Below, piece by piece: positions 1-6,778 of a stretch of 7,769 nucleotides of DNA. A model generated the notes under the pieces. That model had not been told where the DNA came from, did no database searches, and saw only the letters and a program-made list of their open reading frames with translations. This DNA is from a bacterium (GTDB taxonomy: Bacteria; JAHJDO01). Numbering within the stretch: position 1 is the first letter of the stretch; the number at the start of each line of letters is the position of its first letter. The position numbers and the translations under genes were made by a program. Location: the NCBI GenBank assembly GCA_030611945.1, contig JAUWOV010000079.1, positions 1-7,769 on the forward strand, given 5' to 3'.

Positions 1-1017
1 GTTATATTCTCTGCAATATTTTTGAAAATTATTAACAGAACTAATATGATCCGTGACACTTCAGGCTCTTTAAAAGTAAGATTAAATTACTGGAAAGCGT
101 GTCCGGATATGGCTAAAGATTTTCCATTTGGCAGTGGTATAGGTACATTCGGAAGCATTTATCCAAAATACAAGGTCTCACAGGCAAGAGAGGTACAACT
201 TGCGCACAATAGTTTTCTGCAACTCTGGACTGAGATAGGAACACTTGGAATATTAAGTTTTTTGTTGATATGGATTATGGTTTTTAGGAATTGGAAGAAA
301 ACGTTTCGCATTGCGTATGTAAAGGTACTGAGTATTGGTATGTATATGGGGTGCGGCGCTTTCTTGATCCATAATCTGGTTGATTTTGATTTCTATGTGC
401 CCGGAATATCAATGAATGTATGGCTGTTTATAGGAATGATAGAAGCTCTAAAAATGAAGGGGAAGGAAGAGGCACAGAGGCACAAAGGCACAGAGACACA
501 AAGATGCAGAGACACAAAGATAATATTTATTGTATTTTTGGTTTTGGTTGTATTGGTAATGTCTGTTATTTTAGTAAGACCGTCAATTGCAGAGATACAT
601 AAGGACAGAGCGATTGCTTATTTACGCATAAAGAACCTTAAACTTGCTGAAGAAGAACTTGAGACAGCAATCCGGTTTGATAAGATCAATGGTCAATACT
701 ACTTTATGTTAGGAGACATATTAAGACGAAATGGCAGGTTTGAGGAAGCAATAGCTCTTTATAGAAAAGCAATAGCACGTAATAAATATATGCCGCATTA
801 TCACTTTGCTTTGGGAAAACTTCTTCTTATGAGAGGCAAAGGAAACAATGTAATGATAGAAGAAGGCATTAAAGAATTTGAGAAAACCGTAGAATTATAT
901 CCTACAAAACCTTTCTATCTAAAAAATCTTGCATATACATATAGACTTATGGGAAGAAGCGAGGAAGCGGGTAATTTACTGCTAAAGGCGGAGCAGATGG
1001 GAAAGGCGCGTGAGTAA
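1..1017 (+). CDS. O-antigen ligase/polymerase-family membrane protein with C-terminal TPR region (5' end missing)
   Basis: The frame is open from base 1, so the start lies upstream; the TTG at 22 is an internal codon. The visible part begins in the region typical of Wzy_C/O-antigen ligase proteins: an Arg-rich stretch, a PFGSGIGTFGSIYPKY segment (about 121-171), then the conserved AHNSFLQLWTEIGTLG motif with its His at 205-207. These enzymes act in the inner membrane, joining or polymerising lipid-linked glycans on the periplasmic side. Hydrophobic segments lie at about 241-288, 322-375, 406-450 and 520-582. Positive charges place the loops near 289-321 and 451-519 in the cytoplasm. After the last helix, 607-1002 encodes about four TPR-like helical pairs (for example GRFEEAIALYRKAI), which should be periplasmic. 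The loop at 471-518 is a simple-sequence repeat. The exact substrate (LPS, capsule or protein glycan) cannot be told. The stop TAA at 1015-1017 abuts the next gene. Confidence 0.85.
   Translation, partial: VIFSAIFLKIINRTNMIRDTSGSLKVRLNYWKACPDMAKDFPFGSGIGTFGSIYPKYKVSQAREVQLAHNSFLQLWTEIGTLGILSFLLIWIMVFRNWKKTFRIAYVKVLSIGMYMGCGAFLIHNLVDFDFYVPGISMNVWLFIGMIEALKMKGKEEAQRHKGTETQRCRDTKIIFIVFLVLVVLVMSVILVRPSIAEIHKDRAIAYLRIKNLKLAEEELETAIRFDKINGQYYFMLGDILRRNGRFEEAIALYRKAIARNKYMPHYHFALGKLLLMRGKGNNVMIEEGIKEFEKTVELYPTKPFYLKNLAYTYRLMGRSEEAGNLLLKAEQMGKARE
471..518 (+). repeat. Six tandem copies of an 8-base unit (consensus GRCACARA) inside the ligase gene
   Basis: The units read ggcacaga, ggcacaaa, ggcacaga, gacacaaa, gatgcaga and gacacaaa, each exactly 8 bases, with no gap between them. 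Because 8 is not a multiple of 3, the frame closes only every three units. The 48 bases encode 16 residues that form two copies of an 8-residue peptide, AQRHKGTE and TQRCRDTK. The tract falls in a positively charged, probably cytoplasmic loop just before the last membrane helix. From memory, similar GGCACAGAGGCACAAAG tracts are common between genes in some environmental and uncultured bacteria; that was not checked here. Confidence 0.9.
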
Positions 1018-1018
1018 T

Positions 1019-2089
1019 ATGCATGAAGAGCGTATCAAAAAATTAAGAGAGGCGTTAGAAAAGTCAGAACTAAACTTTTTCATAGTTACAAACATACGGA
1101 ATTGTCTTTATTTAACAGGCTTTACCGGCTCTGAAGGGGTGGTACTCATCACTCCAACATCGGTTTATCTTATTGTAGATTTTCGGCATATAGAACAAGC
1201 ACAGAAAGAAACAAAGAATGTAAAAATTCTCAAAAGAGAAAATGCTTTACACTTATTGTTAGCAGATATACTGAATAAACACAGAAATGAGAAAGTTGGT
1301 TTTGAATCAGATTCCATAACTTTCAAACAACATAAAGAGATAAAGAAATCACTATCGCAGAATCGTCTTGTGCCAACATTAAAAATGGTGGAAGAATTAA
1401 GGGCTGTTAAATACAGTGATGAGATCGCTTCAGTAGAAAAAGCGGTAAGAATCAGCGACGAAGTGTTTAAACATATCTGCGGCTTTGTAAAACTTGGTAT
1501 AAGTGAAGCAGATATCGCAGAAGAGATTGAGTACACATTAAAGAAAAAAGGCGCATCTTGTATCGGATTTAATACAATAGCGCTATCAGGAGAGAGAAGT
1601 TCTCTGCCTCATGGAACGCCGTCAAATGCGTTGATTAAGAAAGGGATTATGCTTATGGATTTCGGCGCAGGTTTCTCAGGTTATAACTCAGATATGACAA
1701 GAACTATATTTCTCGGAAAAGCAACAGCGAAGCAAAAAGAGATATATAATATTGTTTTGAAAGCGCAGAAAATTGCTATTGAGAGCGTAAGACCTGGAGT
1801 AAAAGCGTGTTCCATAGATAAAGCGGCGCGTGATTATATAATTGACAAAGGATACGGCGAATACTTTGGACACAGCACTGGTCATGGTGTTGGATTGGAT
1901 ATACACGAGCTTCCAAATATATCAAGTAAAAGTGACGAAGTATTACAGCCCGATATGGTTTTCACAATTGAGCCTGGCATATATATCCCAGGATGGGGCG
2001 GCGTCAGGATAGAAGACATAGCGCAGGTGACAGACGATGGATGTAAGGTTATTACCAAGTCATCCAAAGAGATGATAGAGATTTTGTAG
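1019..2089 (+). CDS. pepQ: Xaa-Pro peptidase (M24 family, PepQ/YqhT-like aminopeptidase P or prolidase)
   Basis: This cytosolic metallopeptidase cleaves X-Pro bonds in peptides. Counting from ATG 1019 (356 residues), residues 1-130 form a creatinase-type N-terminal domain with the family's NCLYLTGFTGSEG motif, and about 136-350 form the pita-bread M24 domain. All five dinuclear metal ligands are visible: Asp214 (LMDFGA), Asp225 (NSDMTRT), His289 (STGHGVGLDIHE), Glu318 (FTIEPGIY) and Glu332 (GVRIED). The supporting His198 (LPHG) and His285 are also present. Length is normal for the family. A GTG at 1010 would add three residues and overlap the ligase gene by 8 bases. I prefer ATG 1019 because the N-terminus then fits relatives; the AAAGG at 1002-1006 is poorly spaced for either start. 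The one-base gap after the ligase gene implies co-transcription. Whether it acts on dipeptides or longer peptides cannot be told. Confidence 0.93.
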   Translation: MHEERIKKLREALEKSELNFFIVTNIRNCLYLTGFTGSEGVVLITPTSVYLIVDFRHIEQAQKETKNVKILKRENALHLLLADILNKHRNEKVGFESDSITFKQHKEIKKSLSQNRLVPTLKMVEELRAVKYSDEIASVEKAVRISDEVFKHICGFVKLGISEADIAEEIEYTLKKKGASCIGFNTIALSGERSSLPHGTPSNALIKKGIMLMDFGAGFSGYNSDMTRTIFLGKATAKQKEIYNIVLKAQKIAIESVRPGVKACSIDKAARDYIIDKGYGEYFGHSTGHGVGLDIHELPNISSKSDEVLQPDMVFTIEPGIYIPGWGGVRIEDIAQVTDDGCKVITKSSKEMIEIL

Positions 2090-2109
2090 GGGCACAGCGT
2101 GCTGTGCCC
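2090..2109. repeat. Perfect 20-base palindrome (REP-like hairpin) at the peptidase stop codon
   Basis: The sequence gggcacagcgtgctgtgccc has two exactly complementary 9-base arms around a central GT. It begins on the base after the TAG stop (2087-2089) of the peptidase gene. The left flank continues as GTAG, giving GTAGGGGCACAGC, which resembles the end of short dispersed palindromes I recall from several bacterial phyla. The right flank is TTTGTG rather than a mirror CTAC. It could form an RNA hairpin in the transcript between the peptidase and efp, but only three T residues follow, so it is a poor intrinsic terminator. Confidence 0.75.
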
Positions 2110-2138
2110 TTTGTGCTGAATTGAACAGTTTAAAAAAT

Positions 2139-2145
2139 AAAGGAG
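2139..2145 (+). promoter_or_regulatory. Shine-Dalgarno site that fixes the efp start
   Basis: AAAGGAG lies five bases before ATG 2151. The frame is also open back to a TTG at 2121, but that start has no such site and would add ten residues foreign to the EF-P family. Confidence 0.85.
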
Positions 2146-2150
2146 TTGCA

Positions 2151-2708
2151 ATGATATCAATAAATAATGTTAAAAACGGCAATGTGATAAAGCTGAATGG
2201 AGAGTTGTTTACTGTAAACTATTTTCAGCATGTTAAGCCGGGTAAGGGCGGAGCGTTTGTCAGAACAAAACTTAAAAATTTCAAGACAGGTGCAGGGACA
2301 GACAAAACCTTCAGGGCTGGAGAGAGTGTAGAGGATGTTCGTATCGAGAAAAAGAAGTTGCAGTATATTTATAATTCAGGGGACGATTACTATTTTATGG
2401 ATCTTGAGACATACGAACAAATGCCAATAAACAAGATGATAATAGGAGAGAATGTAGAATTTCTCAAAGAGGAATGCGAGATAACAGGCATCTACTGTGA
2501 AGACAAACTTATTAATGTTGAAATGCCAAACTTTGTAAATTTAAAAGTTACCAACACATCACCCGGCAAAAAGGGAGACACAGCTTCAGGCGGCTCTAAG
2601 CCTGCAACTCTTGAGACAGGGGCAGTTATACAAGTCCCTGTTTTTATAAACCAGGGTGATATACTAAAAATTGACATAAGAAGCAGAAAGTATCTTGAGA
2701 GAGTTTAG
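2151..2708 (+). CDS. efp: Translation elongation factor P
   Basis: EF-P binds the ribosome between the P and E sites and relieves stalling at consecutive prolines. The 185-residue product has the usual length and three-domain layout: an N-terminal KOW-like domain (about 1-63) with the tip loop FQHVKPGKGGAF, a central OB domain (about 67-128), and a C-terminal OB domain (130-185) with the family signature around TSPGKKGDTASGGSKPATLETGA split over 2560-2628. The loop-tip residue is Lys32. That fits lineages that lysylate or 5-aminopentanolate this lysine, or leave it bare, and excludes EarP-type arginine rhamnosylation. No modification gene is in the window. The gene follows the Xaa-Pro peptidase after 61 bases, an order also seen in Bacillus (yqhT-efp). 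The accB promoter starts 8 bases after its stop. Confidence 0.97.
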   Translation: MISINNVKNGNVIKLNGELFTVNYFQHVKPGKGGAFVRTKLKNFKTGAGTDKTFRAGESVEDVRIEKKKLQYIYNSGDDYYFMDLETYEQMPINKMIIGENVEFLKEECEITGIYCEDKLINVEMPNFVNLKVTNTSPGKKGDTASGGSKPATLETGAVIQVPVFINQGDILKIDIRSRKYLERV

Positions 2709-2716
2709 CCCTTTTA

Positions 2717-2745
2717 TTGACAAATATTGACTGAAGCAATATAAT
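2717..2745 (+). promoter_or_regulatory. Perfect-consensus sigma70-type promoter upstream of accB
   Basis: TTGACA at 2717-2722 and TATAAT at 2740-2745 are both exact consensus hexamers, separated by the optimal 17 bases (2723-2739). There is no extended TG before the -10 box. Transcription would start near 2751-2753, leaving a leader of only about 15 bases that contains little beyond the ribosome-binding site. This would give accB and the genes after it a strong, largely constitutive promoter separate from that of the peptidase-efp unit. No operator-like inverted repeat is evident. Confidence 0.85.
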
Positions 2746-2753
2746 CCAAAGGT

Positions 2754-2760
2754 AAGGAGG
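2754..2760 (+). promoter_or_regulatory. Strong Shine-Dalgarno site of accB
   Basis: AAGGAGG is an uninterrupted match to the 16S rRNA tail and sits six bases before ATG 2767. With the predicted start of transcription at about 2752, it occupies nearly the whole 5' leader. Confidence 0.85.
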
Positions 2761-2766
2761 CGGATA

Positions 2767-3210
2767 ATGAATATCAAAGAATTGAAAGAGATCGTTGCAG
2801 TATTTAAGGAAGCGGATATAGCAGAGCTTGAAATAGAAAGGGAAGACGCAAAGATCAGGCTTAAGCGGAATGCGGAGCCTGAAGTAAGGCATGTGGCAGT
2901 ACAGCCGCATACATCAGTTGCAGAATCAATAAAGTCCGATATAGGCAAAGTTGAAGAAAAAAATGAAGGGCTTGTTGAGATTAAGACTCCAATGGTAGGC
3001 ACATTTTATAAAGCGCCGGCTCCGGACGCAGATCCATTTGTTGATGTTGGCGCAGAGGTAAGTGAAGACACGGTTGTATGTATAATTGAAGCAATGAAGT
3101 TGATGAATGAGATAAAGGCTGATGTTAAAGGACGGATAGTAAAGATACTTGTTGATAGCGGTCAGCCTGTAGAGTTTGGACAGACTTTGTTTTTGGTAAA
3201 ACCGGAGTAA
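2767..3210 (+). CDS. accB: Biotin carboxyl carrier protein of acetyl-CoA carboxylase (BCCP)
   Basis: BCCP carries the carboxylated biotin between the biotin carboxylase (AccC) and the carboxyltransferase (AccA/AccD) in the first committed step of fatty-acid synthesis. The 147-residue protein has the usual N-terminal helix ([20 protein letters not shown]), a short charged linker at about 38-70, and a C-terminal biotinyl domain at about 71-147. The biotin attachment motif EAMKLMNEI places the modified lysine at Lys111. The segment [10 protein letters not shown] (82-91) matches the protruding thumb of bacterial BCCP, which separates true AccB from lipoyl domains and from simpler biotinyl domains of decarboxylases. 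It is preceded by a consensus promoter and strong ribosome site, and accC starts 4 bases after its stop. Confidence 0.97.
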   Translation: MNIKELKEIVAVFKEADIAELEIEREDAKIRLKRNAEPEVRHVAVQPHTSVAESIKSDIGKVEEKNEGLVEIKTPMVGTFYKAPAPDADPFVDVGAEVSEDTVVCIIEAMKLMNEIKADVKGRIVKILVDSGQPVEFGQTLFLVKPE

Positions 3211-3214
3211 GCAT

Positions 3215-4561
3215 ATGTTTTCTAAGATACTAATTGCGAATAGAGGCGAGATAGCTGTCAGGATTATAAGGGCGTGCAAAGAGCTTGGCATAAAGACTGT
3301 TGCTGTTTATTCTGATGTAGACAGAGATTCTCTGCATGTGCAGTATGCGGATGAGGCAATATGTATAGGTCCCGCATCCTCAAAGGATAGTTATCTAAAT
3401 ATCCCCAGCATAATCAGCGCTGCTGAAATAGCGGATGTTGAGGCAATACATCCTGGATATGGATTTCTTGCAGAGAACGCGCATTTTGCCGAGATATGCA
3501 AATCATGTCAGATAAAGTTCATAGGTCCCTCGCCGGAAATAATACGCTTAATGGGTAATAAGTCAGAGGCGTTACAGACTATGAAAAAAGCGGGATTGCC
3601 AATTATGCCGGGGAGTGACGGGATTATAAAAGATAAAGAGGAGGCAGTAGAAGTAGCAAGAAAAATAGGATATCCTGTAATGATAAAAGCTTCTGCGGGC
3701 GGCGGCGGCAAGGGCATGAGAATAGCCCATAATGATGGTAAGCTGGTAAGTCTGCTTATGACAGCGCAGGCGGAAGCGAATGCAGCGTTTGGTAATTCTG
3801 ATGCATACATTGAAAAGTATCTGGAAGAGCCAAAACATGTAGAATTTCAGATATTAGGCGATAACTTTGGAAATGTTATACATCTTGGAGAAAGAGACTG
3901 TACAGTCCAGCGCAGACATCAGAAGTTAATAGAAGAGTCTCCAGCTCCGGCAGTAACAGATGATTTAAGAGTAAAAATGGGAGATATGGCTATAAAAGGA
4001 GCAAAGCAGGTAAATTACACAAATGCCGGGACTATGGAGTTTTTGCTTGATAAAAATGGAAGATTCTACTTTATGGAAATGAATACAAGGTTGCAGGTAG
4101 AACATCCGGTAACAGAGCTTGTAACCGGTGTTGATATTGTAAAGGAACAGATAAAGATAGCTGCCGGAGAAAAATTGCAGTATACTCAGGATAGTATACA
4201 GCAACGTGGATGGGCGATAGAATGCAGAATAAATGCCGAAGACAGCGAAAATAAGTTTTTACCATCGCCGGGTATGATTACGGACTATCATTCCCCGGGC
4301 GGCCCTGGAATAAGAGTAGATAGTTATGTGTATAATAGTTACTGCATACAACCTTTTTACGATTCATTAATAAGCAAATTGATTGTGCTGGCAGAGGATA
4401 GAAAGCAGGCCATTGAAAGAATGCAGAGAGCATTGGATGAATATATAATAAATGGCATAAAAACAACTATTGATTTTCACAAACTGGTTTTTAGCGACCC
4501 TGCTTTTCAAGAAGGAGTTATATCCACTGATTTTGTGGGAAATTTATTAAAAAAAGAGTAA
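3215..4561 (+). CDS. accC: Biotin carboxylase subunit of acetyl-CoA carboxylase
   Basis: AccC uses ATP and bicarbonate to carboxylate biotin on BCCP. The 448-residue length equals that of stand-alone AccC, not pyruvate or propionyl-CoA carboxylase fusions. The order is an N-terminal domain ([20 protein letters not shown]), an ATP-grasp domain, and a C-terminal biotin carboxylase domain. Visible active-site features, by comparison with the E. coli enzyme, are Lys116, Lys158, the glycine loop AGGGGKG (161-167), His208, Lys237 (RRHQKLIEE), Glu275, Glu288 with Asn290 and Arg292 ([11 protein letters not shown]), Glu296 and Arg338 (ECRINAED). No key residue is missing. GGAG at 3204-3207, inside the end of accB, serves as the ribosome site. 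The stop is flanked by A7 and A8 runs (4549-4567). Confidence 0.97.
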   Translation: MFSKILIANRGEIAVRIIRACKELGIKTVAVYSDVDRDSLHVQYADEAICIGPASSKDSYLNIPSIISAAEIADVEAIHPGYGFLAENAHFAEICKSCQIKFIGPSPEIIRLMGNKSEALQTMKKAGLPIMPGSDGIIKDKEEAVEVARKIGYPVMIKASAGGGGKGMRIAHNDGKLVSLLMTAQAEANAAFGNSDAYIEKYLEEPKHVEFQILGDNFGNVIHLGERDCTVQRRHQKLIEESPAPAVTDDLRVKMGDMAIKGAKQVNYTNAGTMEFLLDKNGRFYFMEMNTRLQVEHPVTELVTGVDIVKEQIKIAAGEKLQYTQDSIQQRGWAIECRINAEDSENKFLPSPGMITDYHSPGGPGIRVDSYVYNSYCIQPFYDSLISKLIVLAEDRKQAIERMQRALDEYIINGIKTTIDFHKLVFSDPAFQEGVISTDFVGNLLKKE

Positions 4562-4578
4562 AAAAAAGAGGAGATGTT

Positions 4579-4983
4579 ATGGAAGAAGAACGAGAAGTGA
4601 AGAACGGGTTAGGGACGGTCAGGATAAACAATGAAGTAGTGGCGGTTATTGCGGGTATGGCGGCTACGGAGATTCCTGGTGTTACATGTATGAGCGAAGG
4701 GATTGTTGGAGGCATTACGGAGATATTTGGAAAAAAAGGCGCGGACAAAGGTGTGAAAGTAGAGATTGGAGAAAAAGAGGTTAACATTACACTGGCTATT
4801 GTTGTTAAGTACGGGGTGCAGATCCCTGAAGTGGCTCTGCAAATTCAGCAGAATGTGAAGAAAAAAGTTGAAAAAATGAGTGGGCTTGCTGTGTCAAGTG
4901 TCAATATTAGTGTGGGAGGCATTCATTTCCCTAAAGAGAAAAAAGAGCCTGTTAAACAGGACAAAGTAAAGGAGAAGAAATGA
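4579..4983 (+). CDS. Asp23/Gls24-family envelope stress protein (YqhY-like)
   Basis: The 134-residue protein is a single Asp23 domain (about 8-118). It begins with the family pattern of a Gly and small residues around IAGMAATEIPGV, continues with GVKVEIGEKEVNITLAIVVKYGV split over 57-80, and ends with a strand near VSSVNISVGG. A Lys/Glu-rich tail of about 16 residues follows. There is no signal peptide or membrane segment, so it is cytoplasmic. In Firmicutes, relatives assemble under the membrane on the AmaP anchor. The Bacillus homolog YqhY lies next to accBC, and its loss is reported to select for acetyl-CoA carboxylase mutations. The biochemical function is unknown. The gene starts 17 bases after accC with GAGGAG at 4568-4573, and its stop overlaps the amaP-like start by 4 bases (ATGA). 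Confidence 0.93.
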   Translation: MEEEREVKNGLGTVRINNEVVAVIAGMAATEIPGVTCMSEGIVGGITEIFGKKGADKGVKVEIGEKEVNITLAIVVKYGVQIPEVALQIQQNVKKKVEKMSGLAVSSVNISVGGIHFPKEKKEPVKQDKVKEKK

Positions 4984-5549
4984 ATGAGCAAGGAATAGGA
5001 ACTAGATTAATTGCGGCATTTTCAACTCTTGCGCTTTTGGTTATTGGGCTGCTTCTTGTTGTGTTCTATATTTCGCCGCAATTCATTATTGAAGGGGTTT
5101 ATAAAGTACTTGAAGAATTTACGGACAGAGATATAAGGACGGCTCTTGGCTGTACAGGGACATTGTTTACGCTTTTAAGTATAATTCAAATTTGTGTCTC
5201 GTGTTTCAGGATGAGAAAAGAGCAGGTGTTTTCGTTTGAGAATTCTAACGGGAAGGTAAAGGTTGCGTTTAGCGCTATAGAGGGATTCGTAAGAAGACGA
5301 GGGATGGAGATCAAGGAAATAAAAGATCTTATTCCAAAGGTTTATATAGCTAAAAACGGTTTGCAAATAAAGAGTAAGGTGATTTTGAAATCGGATGTGG
5401 ATATTCCATCCTCTACCAGCAAGCTGCAAGAGACTATAAAAAATTATGTAGGCGATGTGCTTGGTATCAATGAGCTTACCTCTGTAGAAATATATGTGAC
5501 TAAAATAGCCAAGTCAGAGATAAAGAGAGTTGAGGAGGACATTAAATGA
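4980..5549 (+). CDS. amaP: AmaP-like membrane anchor with Asp23-like domain
   Basis: The 189-residue protein has two hydrophobic helices, at about 10-32 (ending [10 protein letters not shown]) and 56-75 ([19 protein letters not shown]), joined by a short charged loop. A basic RMRKEQ segment and a soluble domain of about 85-175 follow. That domain ([21 protein letters not shown], later [13 protein letters not shown]) has the strand pattern of Asp23-related domains of AmaP, the protein that holds Asp23 at the membrane in Staphylococcus. Positive charges favour a cytoplasmic soluble domain. It overlaps both neighbours by 4 bases (ATGA at 4980-4983 and 5546-5549), which suggests coupled translation with the upstream Asp23 protein, its expected partner. 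GGAG at 4971-4974 is a well-placed ribosome site. The family call rests on architecture and context more than on a signature motif. Confidence 0.85.
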   Translation: MNEQGIGTRLIAAFSTLALLVIGLLLVVFYISPQFIIEGVYKVLEEFTDRDIRTALGCTGTLFTLLSIIQICVSCFRMRKEQVFSFENSNGKVKVAFSAIEGFVRRRGMEIKEIKDLIPKVYIAKNGLQIKSKVILKSDVDIPSSTSKLQETIKNYVGDVLGINELTSVEIYVTKIAKSEIKRVEEDIK

Positions 5550-6778
5550 TAAAGGATCTAAGATCCCCGAAATGCTCTTTTTGTGGGAAAGCGCAAATGG
5601 AAGTGAATAAACTTATTGCAGGAACAAATTCTTATATCTGTAATGAGTGCATTCTTCTATGTAATAATATACTGAAACAGGGACAGAAACATCGCGGCGC
5701 TGACAAGGAAAAAGAAATTTCTATACCAAAGCCGTCGAATATAAAAAAGGCGTTGGATCAATATATCGTTGGTCAGGAAAAAGCAAAAAAGATCATGGCT
5801 GTAGCGGTTCATAATCACTATAAGAGAATAAAAGCCAGCGCTGAGCTAGATGATGTTGAACTAGAGAAGAGCAATGTTCTTCTTATTGGGCCTACTGGAT
5901 GCGGAAAGACTCTGCTTGCCAGGACATTGGCAAGGATCATTGATGTCCCGTTTGCCATTGCGGACGCAACAACTCTTACTGAAGCAGGGTATGTTGGAGA
6001 AGATGTTGAGAACATAATTCTAAAGCTCCTCCATTCAGCGGACTTTAATGTGAAAAGGGCTGAAAGAGGCATTATCTACATAGACGAAATAGATAAGATT
6101 GCGCGTACTACGGATAATGTATCTATTACCAGAGACGTTTCAGGAGAGGGTGTGCAGCAGTCCTTTCTTAAGCTGATTGAGGGCAGTGTTGCAAACATTC
6201 CTCCGCAGGGAGGAAGGAAACATCCTCAGCAGAAGTATATTCAGGTAAACACATCCAATATACTGTTCGTTTGCGGAGGCACATTTAATGGTTTGGATAA
6301 AGTAGTACAGGCAAGAGCAGGAAAGGGCACTATTGGATTTAGAGGCAGTTCAAAAATAGAAAAGCAGGGTATGCTGAAAAACTTACTGCCGGAGGATTTA
6401 ATAAAATTCGGATTAATTCCTGAATTTGTTGGCAGACTGCCTGTAATAGGAATTCTGGATAAATTAAATAAATCAGCTCTTATAGACATATTGCTCAAAC
6501 CTAAGAATGCGTTAACCAAGCAGTTTGAAAAGTTTTTCTCAATGGAAGATGTTAAATTAACTTTTACAGAAGAAGCAATTTCTCTTATTGCTGAGCAGGC
6601 TATTGAACTTGGTACAGGCGCCAGAGGACTGCGCTCTGTAATAGAGGATGTTATGCTTGAGATTATGTATGATATTCCTTCAAGAGAAGATGTTGAAGAA
6701 TGTATTATATCCGGAGATGTGATCAATAAAAAGACCCCGCCTATTGTTATAACCAGAAAGAAAACAAAAATTGCCTGA
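5546..6778 (+). CDS. clpX: ATP-dependent Clp protease ATP-binding subunit ClpX
   Basis: ClpX is a hexameric AAA+ unfoldase that feeds proteins to ClpP. The 410 residues match the family length. An N-terminal zinc-binding domain has Cys10, Cys13, Cys32 and Cys35. The AAA+ module shows Walker A GPTGCGKT (115-122), pore-1 loop GYVG (148-151), Walker B IIYIDEID (176-183), the RKH loop (224-226), arginine finger Arg297 (PEFVGRLP) and sensor-2 Arg360 (GARGLRS). The ClpP-docking tripeptide IGF is intact at 263-265, so a ClpP partner should exist elsewhere in the genome, although clpP is not next to it here. GAGGAGG at 5532-5538 is a strong ribosome site within amaP. The start overlaps amaP by 4 bases, and the end overlaps lon by 8. 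Confidence 0.98.
   Translation: MIKDLRSPKCSFCGKAQMEVNKLIAGTNSYICNECILLCNNILKQGQKHRGADKEKEISIPKPSNIKKALDQYIVGQEKAKKIMAVAVHNHYKRIKASAELDDVELEKSNVLLIGPTGCGKTLLARTLARIIDVPFAIADATTLTEAGYVGEDVENIILKLLHSADFNVKRAERGIIYIDEIDKIARTTDNVSITRDVSGEGVQQSFLKLIEGSVANIPPQGGRKHPQQKYIQVNTSNILFVCGGTFNGLDKVVQARAGKGTIGFRGSSKIEKQGMLKNLLPEDLIKFGLIPEFVGRLPVIGILDKLNKSALIDILLKPKNALTKQFEKFFSMEDVKLTFTEEAISLIAEQAIELGTGARGLRSVIEDVMLEIMYDIPSREDVEECIISGDVINKKTPPIVITRKKTKIA

Noticed and set aside
420-602. A 60-codon open frame on the + strand overlapping the ligase gene
   Set aside because: It is the shifted-frame reading of the 8-base repeat (again giving RHRDTK-like peptides), has no ribosome site, and lies wholly inside a convincing gene. 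It matters only as the frame reached if one repeat unit is lost.
1010-1018. GTG 1010 as the start of the Xaa-Pro peptidase
   Set aside because: It adds only three residues, and the nearby AAAGG is just three bases away. ATG 1019 fits the family N-terminus better, though the choice is not certain.
471-2109. Common origin of the 8-base repeat and the palindrome because both contain GGCACAG
   Set aside because: A seven-base match is too short to infer relationship; the rest of the two elements differ.
2090-2112. The palindrome as an intrinsic terminator
   Set aside because: The stem is strong, but it is followed by only TTT and then GTGCTG, so the U-tract is inadequate. The effective loop is also very small.
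2112-2138. A promoter for efp built on TTGTGC or TTGAAC
   Set aside because: Neither candidate -35 box has a credible -10 hexamer at 16-18 bases; the A-rich stretch is probably just the ribosome-site leader.
2121-2150. TTG 2121 as the start of efp
   Set aside because: ATG 2151 has AAAGGAG at ideal spacing and gives the standard 185-residue EF-P; the extra ten residues match nothing in the family.
4549-4567. A7 and A8 runs around the accC stop as a programmed slippage site
   Set aside because: The protein already ends at the normal AccC length, and the next gene has its own start and ribosome site; A-runs are expected in this AT-rich sequence.
6241-6726. A 161-codon open frame on the minus strand within clpX
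   Set aside because: It is an antisense shadow of clpX: low-complexity Ser/Ile-rich translation, no ribosome site, no recognisable domain. The other minus-strand frames (for example 1165-1536 and 7439-7633) were rejected for the same reason.
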